DNA from: JAACFF01 sp963701435
GTDB lineage: Bacteria > Chloroflexota > Anaerolineae > Promineifilales > Promineifilaceae
Length of the DNA stretch: 64,000 nt
NCBI GenBank assembly: GCA_963701435.1
Contig: CAVPAL010000023.1
Location: 868,001-932,000, forward strand
Direction of reading: 5' to 3'
The notes beneath the pieces were generated by a model. It searched no databases. It was not told the origin of the DNA and saw only the letters and a list, made by a program, of their open reading frames with translations. The position numbers and the translations under genes are program-made. Below are positions 18,523 through 27,915 of this stretch, piece after piece (positions within the stretch are counted from its first letter, which is position 1; each line of letters begins with the position of its first letter).

Positions 18523-21500
18523 CTAAGGCCCCACGTCGATCGGTCCACCGGAGCTGAAGGCGAAGTAGTCGAAATCGACCTCCACCGTCGATTCAGAGGC
18601 GCCCTGCACATTACTGAGGACGATAACGACCTCGTCTAGATCGCCGTTGAACGTGCCGTCGCCACCTGTGCCTAAGTCAATGAAGCTGCTCAGCGGCGCG
18701 CTGATCAGCATCCATTGGTCATCGAAGTCCGCAGACGTGAAGTTGGTATCGAGCCGGATGGAATCCTCGGCGCCATTCGTCCAGCCGTTACCGTCCAGAT
18801 CCTCCCGGAGCGTGATTTCGAGGGTGTAGGCATCGACGGTGGCGTTACTCTGATTGAGCACCCACACGTTGAACCACGGATCTGCCGGCAGGTTTGCCTG
18901 GTCCGCAGTTTCCACGTTGCGGAAGGCGCCGCCGTAGAAGCCGGAGTCACTGCCGTTTCCGCCCCAGCCGGTGCTGAAGTAAAAAGCACCTTCCGCGGGC
19001 CGGTCGGCGGCTATACCCCCGCCTCCACCGGCTTCGTTACCGCCAAAGAAGCCCCAATCACCAACATCGCCATCCTCGAAGTCGTCAAAGACAGGGTTGG
19101 GCGGCGGCGGCGGTACGAACCGGCTGACCAGGTCGATGGCCACCTCGCCGCTGGCGTTCCCTTCTGGCAGAGCAAAGCCGTAACCCCAGACATCTGTCAA
19201 GGTCAGGCCATCATCTGGCGCGCCAGCCGGTTGGTCAGCACTGCGCGTGAACTCAGTTACCGGGATTGATACTTCTTGCCAGCCAGCAACCGAGTCGGTG
19301 AATGACGCTTCGAACCGTTCGGCTGTATCTGGCCCCTGGTAAACGTGGATGTAGTCGATCAGGTATTCCTGCGGGAACTGCACGTTATCGCCAACCGGGC
19401 CACCGAAGTTGCCGCCAATGGCGAAGTTGAGCAGCAGGTAGAACGGCTTGTTGAACACCCAGGGCCCCGTAACGTCCTCTGGAGCCGCCTGATGGTACTG
19501 GATGCCGTCGACATACCAGACAATTGAGTCCGGTTCCCACTCGATGGTGAAGGTGTGGTACTCGTTGGGTACCGGCACACCGAAGTCGTAGACCTTGCCA
19601 AAGGCGTTGCCTCCGTTGTAGCCCGGCCCGTGGATAGTGCCAAAGATCTCGTTAGGCAAACGACCTACCCATTCCATGATGTCGATCTCACCGGCGGCTG
19701 GCCACGGGTTGTAGCTGATGTCGGTGCCCAGGCTCCAGAAGGCTGGCCACAGCCCCCTGAAGTCGGTGCCGTCTTTCGGCACCTGAATCCGTGATTCGAT
19801 ACGGCCGTATGCGAACTCGGCCTTAAACTTCGAAATTAGCCGGGCAGAAGTGTACTCGCAGGTGCCGTAGAAGCACTCTAGGCTGCCGTCCGCTTCCTCC
19901 AGCGTGATGACTAGGTTGCCGTCACCGTCGGTCTGGGCGTTGGCCGGGTCGTCGGTGTAGTACTGGAGCTCGGAGTTGCCCCAGCCCTCGATACCGTTCA
20001 GCGCCCCGTCACCAATTTCGTATGACCAATTCTCTGGATTGGGGAGTGTGCCAGCGGCTTCGTCGAACTCATCACTCCACACTTCCTCCCAGCCGGACGG
20101 GCCGGGATCCGGAGCACGGTTGTCCTTCAGCGTGAAGACGACTTCTTCACCACCACCAGCGCCGTAATACCAGAAATTGACTGTTTCAGTGCCGCTCCAA
20201 TCTTGTCCCAAAGCAAAGTCGCGATAGAAGGCAGCATCCGAACCACCGGCGGTGATCGGGTCACCACCCAGCGTACTACCGTTGAAGGGTATCGGGTCAC
20301 CACACGGCACGCCGATATCCTTGCCACGGAAGTGGAAGACCAGGTCGTCGAGACCGTCGCCGTTCACATCTTCGACGTGGCGCTTATTGTGCGCTTCAGT
20401 CGCGTCCCCGAACGTCACCGATGTGTGGTCGACGGTCGTGGCGTCGAAGTCGGGGGTGCTCAGCAGATGTACCGGCACCACGCCGTTGCCGCCTTTGCAC
20501 ACGTTGCCCTGCACGACGATATCGACATTCAGAGGAACAGTGGCCGTGAGAATGTTCTCAACAGCGTCCTGTCCCGGCCGCGCAATGGCATCGCCGCTCT
20601 CAACACGCTGGGCATCGAAGGAAACGGGCCCGTCGCTTTCCCACAGGAAGGCGCCCTGTTCGAAATCGTCAAGCAGCAGCGGATCGAACGACTCGTTGTC
20701 AACGATCTGCGCCCTTGCCTGCGTCGAACCCAATTCAACGTCCACAGGGTTGCTGAGGCGGAGCACGATGCGCTCATCCCCCTCGAACTTGGTGTCATCG
20801 AAGGTTTCGATCGGGAATGTCAGCTCGGAGGAGCCACCGTTCACGAACGTGAGCGTCCCCGAGGTCGGCGTGTACTCTTCACCAGCTATCGCGCCAGCAA
20901 TATCTGTCGCGAAGTCAACGCTGACTTGTGCCGGATCGTCGGAGTTCATTGGGCGGTTCAGCTTCACGATGACGTCGCCCGTCGTTCCTTCCTCAATTGG
21001 CGTGTCGATAAGGGCGAAGCTCACTGCCAGAGGCGGCGGCTCAGCCGCGCCGTAGAGCTCAACCTGGTCAACGTAGTAGGTGCGGGCTCCACCGGTACCG
21101 AGGGCACCGATCGCCCAACCGTGTACCTCGAATCGGCCAAATCCGTCGTTGGGCGCGCCATTCCCTACCTCAAACCGGTTGAAGCTCGAGAATGGGAACT
21201 CCAACTGCTGCCAGCCGATAAAGTCGTCGGTGAAATCTACCCTGTATCGCTCTGCATCGTCGACAGTGGAGCCAGGATTACGGTTGTCGAGGATGTCGAT
21301 GAACATTGCGGTTCCCGAACCGGTCCCGTGGAACCACAGCGAAAAGCCCTCGCTGGTGGACCAGTCTTGCGGCGCCGGTACGCCACTGGCCTCAAAGCCG
21401 CGGATGAACCCGGCGAAGGAAGTGACGTTAAGGTCCAACTGGAGCACGCTGTTGGGCGTGCCGACGGCGGGCAGAACTGGAGCCGGCGGCGTCGTCGGGT

Positions 21501-22887
21501 TGGAGAGAGTAATCGTGCTTTCGGCACCCGCGAAGGTGCAGAAGTTTAGCGCGGGTGTTGAGGGTGGGCATGGTGTCCCAGGCGCAACACCGCTCTCGAA
21601 GTCGTCGATGAGTCGGCGTAAGTCGGGAACGAGCGGTCCGCGAGTGAATGCCCAGTAGTCGGTGCGGAAGGTAACGTCTGCGCCAGAGTTGCTGATGATG
21701 GCGATTACGACGTTGACCAGCTCGCCGTTGCCGCCACGGGCAGGCGTCGTCGGGTCGAGCACGCCGTTGCCGCCGGTGAGGAAGGAGTTGTCGTCGAAGA
21801 AGTCAGCCAGCGGGATCGACACGAGCTGCCAGCCATCACCTGCCACAGCACAGGGGCCTGTAGCGGAGACAACGCAGTTGAACTGGAACTCATCATCGTC
21901 GGGCGCGTTAATGGCACCGTCAGAATTATCGTCTTCCTGAAGGTTAATTTCCAGAAGGTAGTCCTGGCCGCCATCGGGGTTGATCCAGAAGTTGAAGTAG
22001 TCCGTGCCCGAAATGTCTACCGGATTGGTGCGTCCGAAACCGCCAAAGAAGCCAGGCACGCCGCCCGATCCCCAACCGGTTTCAAGCGAGAAGACACCGC
22101 TATCGGCTGGAGGCAGGTCAGCGGTGTTGGGGCCAATGCCGCCGCCAGCACCACCAAAGAAGGTAAACCAGCCGTTGGCGCCCGGGTTGCCATGCTCCAT
22201 GTCGTCAAAAACGACCTTGTCATAGGCCAGCGGGCCGCCGGAGCTAAAGGCGAAGTAATCAAAGTCTACTTCAACAATAGAGGGATTTGCTCCCTCAACG
22301 CCCGCAATCACGATGACGACTTCATCGAGGTCACCATTGAAAGTGCCGTCACCACCGGTGCCGAGATTTAGCAAGCTGCTGACCGGAGCACTGATAAGCG
22401 TCCATTCGTCGTTAAAAGCGGATGAGGCGAACGTGGTATCTAGGCGGAAGGAGTCGTCCGTGCCACCAGTATAGCCATCACCGTCGAGATCCTCACGAAT
22501 GGTGATTTCCAGCCTGTATTGGTCAACCGTGGCGTCGCTTTGGTTCAACACCCAGACATTAATCCACGGATCGACTGGCGGTGTCACCTGGGCAGTATTG
22601 TCAAGGTTTTTGAAGGCGCCTCCATAGAAGTCAGAGGCGGTTCCCTCACCACCCCAGCCAGTGCTGAGGTAGCCAGTGCCCTCGTACGGCCGGTCGGTTT
22701 GTGCGCCACCGCCGCCACCGGCGTTAACGCCGCCGAAGAATCCCCAGTCACTAGCATTACCATCGTTGAAGTCATCAATGACGGTGCCTGCCGCATCGGG
22801 AACTGCGTGAATGGGCGATGAGCCCACAATTAATAATAGAGTTATGAGGATGAATCCAAGGATCATCCATAAATTTTTACGTTCCAT
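18523..22887 (-). CDS. Very large secreted GH16 laminarinase with duplicated accessory domains
   Basis: A 1,454-residue exported enzyme expected to cut beta-1,3(-1,4)-glucan. The signal peptide covers about 1-30. Accessory beta-sandwich domains cover about 36-215, 220-420 and 430-615. A Calx-beta domain (about 617-740) and a further secreted-protein module with DVNGDGLDDLVFHF follow. The GH16 catalytic domain spans about 930-1184, with the ExDxxE signature GEIDIMEWVG near 1062. A final domain (about 1266-1450) is a diverged copy of the first, sharing WGFFGG, FNGDLDEVVIV and VEVDFDYFAFSSGGP. Long and intact although many neighbours are frameshifted. Codon choice is GC-richer than the flanks. 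No sorting signal is seen at the C-terminus. Confidence 0.9.
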   Translation of the reverse strand: MERKNLWMILGFILITLLLIVGSSPIHAVPDAAGTVIDDFNDGNASDWGFFGGVNAGGGGGAQTDRPYEGTGYLSTGWGGEGTASDFYGGAFKNLDNTAQVTPPVDPWINVWVLNQSDATVDQYRLEITIREDLDGDGYTGGTDDSFRLDTTFASSAFNDEWTLISAPVSSLLNLGTGGDGTFNGDLDEVVIVIAGVEGANPSIVEVDFDYFAFSSGGPLAYDKVVFDDMEHGNPGANGWFTFFGGAGGGIGPNTADLPPADSGVFSLETGWGSGGVPGFFGGFGRTNPVDISGTDYFNFWINPDGGQDYLLEINLQEDDNSDGAINAPDDDEFQFNCVVSATGPCAVAGDGWQLVSIPLADFFDDNSFLTGGNGVLDPTTPARGGNGELVNVVIAIISNSGADVTFRTDYWAFTRGPLVPDLRRLIDDFESGVAPGTPCPPSTPALNFCTFAGAESTITLSNPTTPPAPVLPAVGTPNSVLQLDLNVTSFAGFIRGFEASGVPAPQDWSTSEGFSLWFHGTGSGTAMFIDILDNRNPGSTVDDAERYRVDFTDDFIGWQQLEFPFSSFNRFEVGNGAPNDGFGRFEVHGWAIGALGTGGARTYYVDQVELYGAAEPPPLAVSFALIDTPIEEGTTGDVIVKLNRPMNSDDPAQVSVDFATDIAGAIAGEEYTPTSGTLTFVNGGSSELTFPIETFDDTKFEGDERIVLRLSNPVDVELGSTQARAQIVDNESFDPLLLDDFEQGAFLWESDGPVSFDAQRVESGDAIARPGQDAVENILTATVPLNVDIVVQGNVCKGGNGVVPVHLLSTPDFDATTVDHTSVTFGDATEAHNKRHVEDVNGDGLDDLVFHFRGKDIGVPCGDPIPFNGSTLGGDPITAGGSDAAFYRDFALGQDWSGTETVNFWYYGAGGGEEVVFTLKDNRAPDPGPSGWEEVWSDEFDEAAGTLPNPENWSYEIGDGALNGIEGWGNSELQYYTDDPANAQTDGDGNLVITLEEADGSLECFYGTCEYTSARLISKFKAEFAYGRIESRIQVPKDGTDFRGLWPAFWSLGTDISYNPWPAAGEIDIMEWVGRLPNEIFGTIHGPGYNGGNAFGKVYDFGVPVPNEYHTFTIEWEPDSIVWYVDGIQYHQAAPEDVTGPWVFNKPFYLLLNFAIGGNFGGPVGDNVQFPQEYLIDYIHVYQGPDTAERFEASFTDSVAGWQEVSIPVTEFTRSADQPAGAPDDGLTLTDVWGYGFALPEGNASGEVAIDLVSRFVPPPPPNPVFDDFEDGDVGDWGFFGGNEAGGGGGIAADRPAEGAFYFSTGWGGNGSDSGFYGGAFRNVETADQANLPADPWFNVWVLNQSNATVDAYTLEITLREDLDGNGWTNGAEDSIRLDTNFTSADFDDQWMLISAPLSSFIDLGTGGDGTFNGDLDEVVIVLSNVQGASESTVEVDFDYFAFSSGGPIDVGP

Positions 22888-23278
22888 AATTTTTATATAC
22901 CTTTATCCTTCATGCTAATTGAGACCATAGCAATACGTTTTGTGTTTTCTGAGTTCTTTTCTCTTCGAATTGGTACCAATTATTTTTTACATTAGGTCAT
23001 TTCGAATCACACCTCCATCAATGCTTTGATTGCTTCTAAGTGCCCATTCGCAAATAAGTTAATGGGATTGGCGAATGGGTTTTAAGTAGTCGTTCAGTTT
23101 GTAAGCACTAAGTTACTTGAGGGGTGTGCATACTAACTACCAGAGGTAACACTACCTGCCGAGCCATGTCATACCTGCGTAGGCAGGTATCCAGGCTATC
23201 CAACAGCGTAGATTCCCGCCTTCGCGGGAATGACACTCGAGTGCAGAGGCTGCACACCCCTCAGTTAATTCCGATCGG
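22888..23278. other. Intergenic region between GH16 and the DUF1269 gene
   Basis: About 390 nt without a gene. It holds the nested palindromic element described separately (23118-23263). The remaining part is AT-rich; no clear promoter boxes or operators matching the LacI sites at 30.5 kb were found. Confidence 0.5.
23118..23263. repeat. MITE-like nested palindromic element
   Basis: A perfect 13-bp inverted repeat TGAGGGGTGTGCA (23118-23130) / TGCACACCCCTCA (23251-23263) encloses a second unit with TGTCAT...ATGACA ends (23167-23235). That inner unit contains two strong hairpins, ATACCTGC/GCAGGTAT (23171-23190) and ATTCCCGC/GCGGGAAT (23212-23231). The CCCGCxxTCGCGGGAATGAC type of hairpin is a familiar dispersed repeat in many bacteria. 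No transposase is present. Confidence 0.7.
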
Positions 23279-23767
23279 CTATCCGCTTTTCTTAAGTGCC
23301 CTGCGCAGCGTTTCCTCATCTTCAGGTGCTAAAGTGGTTTGCAAAACTTTGCCTTCATATGGCCGTAGGGCGGCGATGGCGAATGAGGGATCGGAATCAC
23401 GGACGATAATAAACAGTGCCGAGCTGTTTTCCGTCATCGACTCGGACACTTCTTTCACGAAGCTTTTGCTGATACCCAGACCGGCTGATTTTCCAATAAG
23501 CCCGCCGGCAACCGCCCCAATGATCAAACCGCCTACGGGGAAAAATACGCTGGCCAATAAGAGCCCCAGTAACCCACCGCCGACGGCACCGATTTTGACG
23601 CCGCGATCCATCTGATTTTTGACGTGAATTTTGCCTTTTTCATCCTTAACAACCACGGCCGAATCATCCAGGCTCAATCTGCCTTCATGCTCGACACTTT
23701 TTAAACTTTCTCGTACCTTTCCTGCCTGTTCGGCATCATCAAAAACAACAACAATTAAATTTGACAT
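23279..23767 (-). CDS. DUF1269 family membrane protein
   Basis: A 162-residue protein of the DUF1269 family, function unknown. An N-terminal ferredoxin-like domain (SNLIVVVFDDAEQAGKV, 2-50) leads to a glycine-rich membrane hairpin (about 75-110, GAVGGGLLGLLLASVFF and GLIIGAVAGGLIG) and a C-terminal soluble part. GAGGT precedes the ATG at 23767. It sits between the two GH16 genes, 11 nt after the smaller one, and is probably cotranscribed with it; no functional link to glucan use is known. Confidence 0.85.
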   Translation of the reverse strand: MSNLIVVVFDDAEQAGKVRESLKSVEHEGRLSLDDSAVVVKDEKGKIHVKNQMDRGVKIGAVGGGLLGLLLASVFFPVGGLIIGAVAGGLIGKSAGLGISKSFVKEVSESMTENSSALFIIVRDSDPSFAIAALRPYEGKVLQTTLAPEDEETLRRALKKSG

Positions 23768-23778
23768 TTCTACCTCTT

Positions 23779-24726
23779 TTAAGATTCTTTTTGATAAACA
23801 CGAACATAATCAACGTAGAGATTCTGCGGAAACTCGGCGTCCAGAGAAATCGTTCCGCCCAATGTACCGCCCAGGGCGAGATTGAGAATGATGAAAAAGG
23901 GTTGGTCAAAGACCCATTCCCGGTCACCCACCGCCTCCCTACTCAGGTCGTAGTAGAGCTCACCATCGTAGAACCAGCGGATGCCCTCGTAGTCCCACTC
24001 GATCGAAAACGTATGAAAGTCATCGGCAATAGGATAGTCCTGCCGATTCCACCTGGTCAGCCCCCCGGCGCCAGCGTAGCCTGGGCCGTGGACGGTGCCA
24101 ACAACGAGGTCAGGTTCGCGCCCGACGTACTCCATGATGTCAATCTCGCCAACATTGGGCCAGTTGCTCTGGTTCGGGTCCTCGGTTTCACGCCCGAAAT
24201 TATCGCCCAGCATCCAGAAGGCCGGCCACGTCCCACCGCCGCTGGGCACCTTGATCCGCGCCTCGATACGGCCGTACTGAAAAGCTTGAAGTCCCTGGGT
24301 CAAGAGTCGGGCTGACGTGTAGTAGGAGTTTTCGAATTTTTCCTGGCGGGCTTCGATAACCAACAAACCATTCTCAACGCGGGCATTTTCGGGCCGGTCC
24401 GTGTAGTACTGCGCTTCGCCATTCCCCCAGCCCCAGCCGCCTATGTCGTAAGTCCAATTTTCCGGATTAATCTCATCCCCCTCAAATTCATCTTGCCAGA
24501 CAAGCTCCCAACCTTCTTCTTCACTCACAGGTATGGGTTCTGGCGTCGGAATCGGAGTGGATGTTGGGATGGGAGTGGGCGAAGGCACAACAGTCGCCGT
24601 TGGCGGAAGTGTCGCCGTCGGCGGGATGTCGGCCGTAGGCGTTGCCTCAAGCTGCTGCGCAGACTGGCACCCTGCGGATAAAATGATAATAAGCAGGAAA
24701 ATAAAAAGTAAAGTCCATCTTCTCAT
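23779..24726 (-). CDS. GH16 laminarinase lipoprotein
   Basis: Secreted endo-beta-1,3-glucanase of family GH16, 315 residues, tethered as a lipoprotein. The signal ends in lipobox SAGC (about 17-20) and is followed by a Thr/Pro linker (about 30-68) typical of Chloroflexota surface enzymes. The catalytic domain (about 72-313) has ELVWQDEF, YYTSARL, the catalytic ExDxxE in GEIDIMEYVG (near 193), and the terminal VDYVRVYQ strand. It is closely related in its core to the GH16 domain of the giant enzyme nearby. It follows the SDR gene by 26 nt on the same strand. Confidence 0.93.
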   Translation of the reverse strand: MRRWTLLFIFLLIIILSAGCQSAQQLEATPTADIPPTATLPPTATVVPSPTPIPTSTPIPTPEPIPVSEEEGWELVWQDEFEGDEINPENWTYDIGGWGWGNGEAQYYTDRPENARVENGLLVIEARQEKFENSYYTSARLLTQGLQAFQYGRIEARIKVPSGGGTWPAFWMLGDNFGRETEDPNQSNWPNVGEIDIMEYVGREPDLVVGTVHGPGYAGAGGLTRWNRQDYPIADDFHTFSIEWDYEGIRWFYDGELYYDLSREAVGDREWVFDQPFFIILNLALGGTLGGTISLDAEFPQNLYVDYVRVYQKES

Positions 24727-24752
24727 AACGCAAGCATCCCTTCAATTTTTTA

Positions 24753-25563
24753 TCATAACGGCTGTCCTGGCGGACTCAATTGAGCCGTGATTCCACCATC
24801 CACATAAATCACCTGCCCGGTAATGTAGCTCGCCTCCGGTGAGGCTAAAAAAGCCACAACGGAACTTGTTTCGGACACTGATCCGGCTCGCTGCATGGGG
24901 ATTCGCCCAATAATTTCTGGATTAATCCCCTTTTTGGGCATTGGTGTTGTTTCTTTTCGCGTAACGCCAGGCCCTATCGCGTTGACGCGAATATTGTACT
25001 CGGCAAGATCAATGGCCATGGCTCTCGTCAAACTGTTTATCGCGCCCTTGGTGACATCATAAGGGAAGGCGTTCCAATGTGCCCGAATCGCTCCCACCGA
25101 GGAAATGTGGATGATATTGCCGCCCCCTCCTGCGCGCATGATCTGCGCCGCGTGGTAAGAACAAAGATAAGGACCACGAACGTTCGTTGATAATTGATGA
25201 TCCAACAGCGCTTCGTCTGGGTCCAGAAATCTTTTGCGAGCGAGATCGGCCGCATTATTGACCAGGAGATCGACACCCGCAAAGGTCTCGAGAGTGGTCT
25301 TAAAGAGCTGGCTGATCGTATCTGATTGCGACATATCACCATGAAAAGCGAGAACATCTACGCCTAAATCGACGTAGAGAAGATTCGGCTGCCGTCAGGG
25401 CCTGCTCATCAATGTCGGCAATGACGACCCGCATGCCCTCTCGAGCCAGGCGCAGCACAATTCCTAAACCGATCCCTTTCGCGCCACCAGTGACCACCGC
25501 TACCTGCCCTTTGAACTCCGGATAACGGGGTGAAATTGCCTGAAAAAGTTTCTCAATTTCCAT
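24753..25563 (-). pseudogene. SDR-family oxidoreductase, one frameshift
   Basis: Classical short-chain dehydrogenase of about 270 residues. The first frame carries the NAD(P) motif TGGAKGIG. The second carries NNAA, the catalytic Ser in ISSVGAI, the YxxxK motif YDVTK, and the C-terminal YITGQVIYVDGG. The break near 25368-25375 is repaired by removing one base. An Asp after the second strand (IADID) favours NAD(H). It follows the ManD-like gene by 73 nt, so a role in oxidising a sugar or sugar acid is likely; the substrate is not known. Confidence 0.85.
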
Positions 25564-25636
25564 AATATTTAGGCTTTAAAGAACACTTTTTACGGGTCTG
25601 GGAATCCTAGTGGCCACAATTCCTTCCCGCGGTTTC

Positions 25637-26843
25637 CTAAGGGCGAACAGGGCTGCCATCCGGCAGCCGTGTTTGAGTCCATTGTTCAACGATTTCCTGG
25701 CATGGATATTTTGCGGCTAATTTCTCATCGATATCAATTCCTAAGCCAGGAAGATCGTTTCCATAAAGATAACCATCTTGTACGCGGGGTAAGCCGGGGA
25801 ACATCTCGTAATCTATATCGGAAGGCCGGTACCATTCTTGGACGCCGAAGTTTGGTGCCCAGAGATCAAGATGAAGGTTGGCTGCATGCCCCACCGGTGA
25901 AGTATCTCCTGGACCATGCCAGGCTGTGCGAATGCCATACATGTTTGCCAAGGCGGCTACATTCCGCGCAGGCGTGATGCCGCCCATCTGGCTGATGTGC
26001 ATACGGATAAAATCAATCAAGCGCTTTGTGATCAGGCCTCGCCACTCATGCGGGTTATTAAAAAGTTCGCCCATCGCCAGGGGGGTAGCGGTTTGCTGGC
26101 GGAAAATCCTAAACCAATCGATGTCTTCAGGGGCTAAGCGCATCCTCAAGAAAATAAAGCTTATATGGCTCGACATCTTTGGCGAACTGCAGTGCATCAA
26201 TCGGATGCAGCCGTTCGTGAATGTCGTGCAGCAGTTCGATCTTATCCCCCAGTTGGGCGCGGACATGGGCGATCATCTGCAGCATGTTTCGACTGTAGGC
26301 CCGAGGATCATAATAGGCGCCATCTGGGGCATTTTGCGGCCTGGCCCGATCAAGTTGCTGCCCGCCATAGCCGCCCATTTGAATGCGTATATATTGGTAA
26401 CCCTGCTCCATGAATTGACGGGCATTGTCCTCAACTTCTTGGACGTCACGGCCGTCTGCATGAACATAAACAGCGGCTGCTTCCCGGGTTTTGCCGCCGA
26501 GGAGTTGGTACAGCGGCATGCCGGCCCGCTTACCCTTGATGTCCCATAACGCCTGATCGATTCCTGAGACAGCATTGTTCAGGACAGGGCCGTTGCGCCA
26601 GTAACCGTGGACCATGGACATCTGCCATATTTCCTCGATGCGATCCACATCACGGCCGATTAGAAAGGGTTTCAGGTGTCTGTCAATGGCCGCTTTCACG
26701 GCATGAATGCGCTGGGTAAAAGTCGCACAGCCCAGCCCGTACAATCCGGGCTCTGAGGTGATGACCTTTACAATTACCAAACGCGAATGGTCAGGTTGGG
26801 TCAAGATCGTCTTAACGTCTTCGATTTTTACTGTGGACGACAT
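25637..26843 (-). pseudogene. ManD/RspA-type enolase-superfamily dehydratase, one frameshift
   Basis: About 402 residues when repaired; family members dehydrate D-mannonate or D-gluconate to 2-keto-3-deoxygluconate. Visible metal and acid/base positions: Asp and His of LLHDIHERL, Glu of YFLEDAL, Glu of AMGELFNN and His of AWHGPGDTSPVGHAAN. One extra base near 26129-26131 truncates the first frame after EDALSP, and the second resumes with EDIDWFRIF. It is located downstream of the sugar ABC genes and upstream of the SDR. It suggests that part of the imported sugar is routed through an acid-sugar pathway. Several ManD relatives have low activity, so the true substrate is open. Confidence 0.85.
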
Positions 26844-26946
26844 TTGTTACCGCCAAGACTTGTGCTATGCCTCCGTTCCTGGCAGGATGACTCGCTAAGG
26901 CAATGTGCTATACACGCTTTAAATCTCGAACCTTCTCTTGCGGGCT

Positions 26947-26996
26947 CTTGAGGAATCAGCTTGGGTGCAGCAATTGCCGCACCCAAGCTGCTCAAG
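26947..26996 (-). terminator. Strong hairpin between the ABC genes and the ManD-like gene
   Basis: An 11-bp perfect inner stem AGCTTGGGTGC/GCACCCAAGCT (26958-26968, 26979-26989) is flanked by an outer CTTGAG/CTCAAG pair (26947-26952, 26991-26996). No clear T run follows on the minus strand, so it may stabilise the upstream ABC mRNA or act as a weak terminator. Confidence 0.55.
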
Positions 26997-27035
26997 GCTT
27001 TTCATTTCTACGAGATTGATACCAGAATATTTGAA

Positions 27036-27882
27036 CTACCCCTTAACGGCTCCGGCCGTCAACCCAGAGATAATGTACTTCTGAAGTATTAGGAATAGGA
27101 TAAGCATGGGCAGCGTCAACATCAGCACCGCTGCCGCCAACGTGGGCCAGTTACTACCATAGACCCCTTTGAATACGATCAGGCCTCGTGTTACCGGGAA
27201 ATATTGCTTCACTGGTTAGATAAATCGTGGGCAAGATCAGCTCATTCCATATACCAATCGCATGCAGCACGACGACGGTGGCAATCGCCGGTCTGGAGAG
27301 CGGCATGATGACCTGCCAGACAAATCGAAAGTAGCCGCAGCCATCCATCGCCGCCGATTCATCCAGTTCTTTGGGCAGGGTTCGAATGTAACCAACCAGA
27401 ATGATAATCCCAATCGGATTTATCAAAAAGAACAGCATGTACCCGATCGGATTGTTGTATAAACCCATCCTTAGAATCAACTGGAACTGCGGGATCAGGG
27501 CCGGCGGCAGGAACAGAGCAATGACAAACAGGGTGAAAATGAGCTTGTGTCCTCGTACGAGGCCGCGGGCGATGGGGAAGGCCACGAATATGGCTGTGAT
27601 GATGTAGAGCACTGTCGACACCGTGGTGTAGATCAGCGAATTGAGCAGCAGTCTGGGGAAGCTGGCCTTCTCCCAGGCCTCGACGAAATTGTTTAAGCTA
27701 GGTGACGCCGGCAGCGCAGTTGGACTCTTGAAAAATTCCGGCAAAGTCTTCAATGTGGTGCTTAACAGCATAAGCAATGGCCATAAGTAGATAATGGTAA
27801 ATATAAGCAGGGTGGCATAGCCAACAATTCGCCACCAGTTGATCTGCCGTGCCACTTGGTTGCGGCGGATTCTTGAGTACAA
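27036..27882 (-). pseudogene. Carbohydrate ABC transporter permease (MalG type), one frameshift
   Basis: Second membrane subunit of the sugar importer, about 281 residues when repaired. The N-terminal part contains six hydrophobic segments and the EAA-type loop KELDESAAMDGCGYF. After IYLTSEA an extra base near 27194-27202 shifts the frame. The correct ending, GLIVFKGVYGSNWPTLAAAV through ISGLTAGAVKG, is the classical MalG C-terminus, and it stops at 27036. It follows the MalF-type gene by 33 nt. Confidence 0.88.
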
Positions 27883-27915
27883 TTAATTCACCTTCGGGAT
27901 TTATTGATGCTCATC

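Noticed and set aside
20203..21549. A 448-codon open frame on the plus strand inside the giant GH16 gene
   Set aside because: It is antisense to a gene with clear signal peptide, domains and catalytic motif; the long open frame is a by-product of GC-rich codon use. Its translation matches no family.
23124..23615. Plus-strand open frame running through the palindromic element
   Set aside because: Its start lies inside the MITE-like repeat and the rest is antisense to the DUF1269 gene; such frames through repeats are common and not translated.
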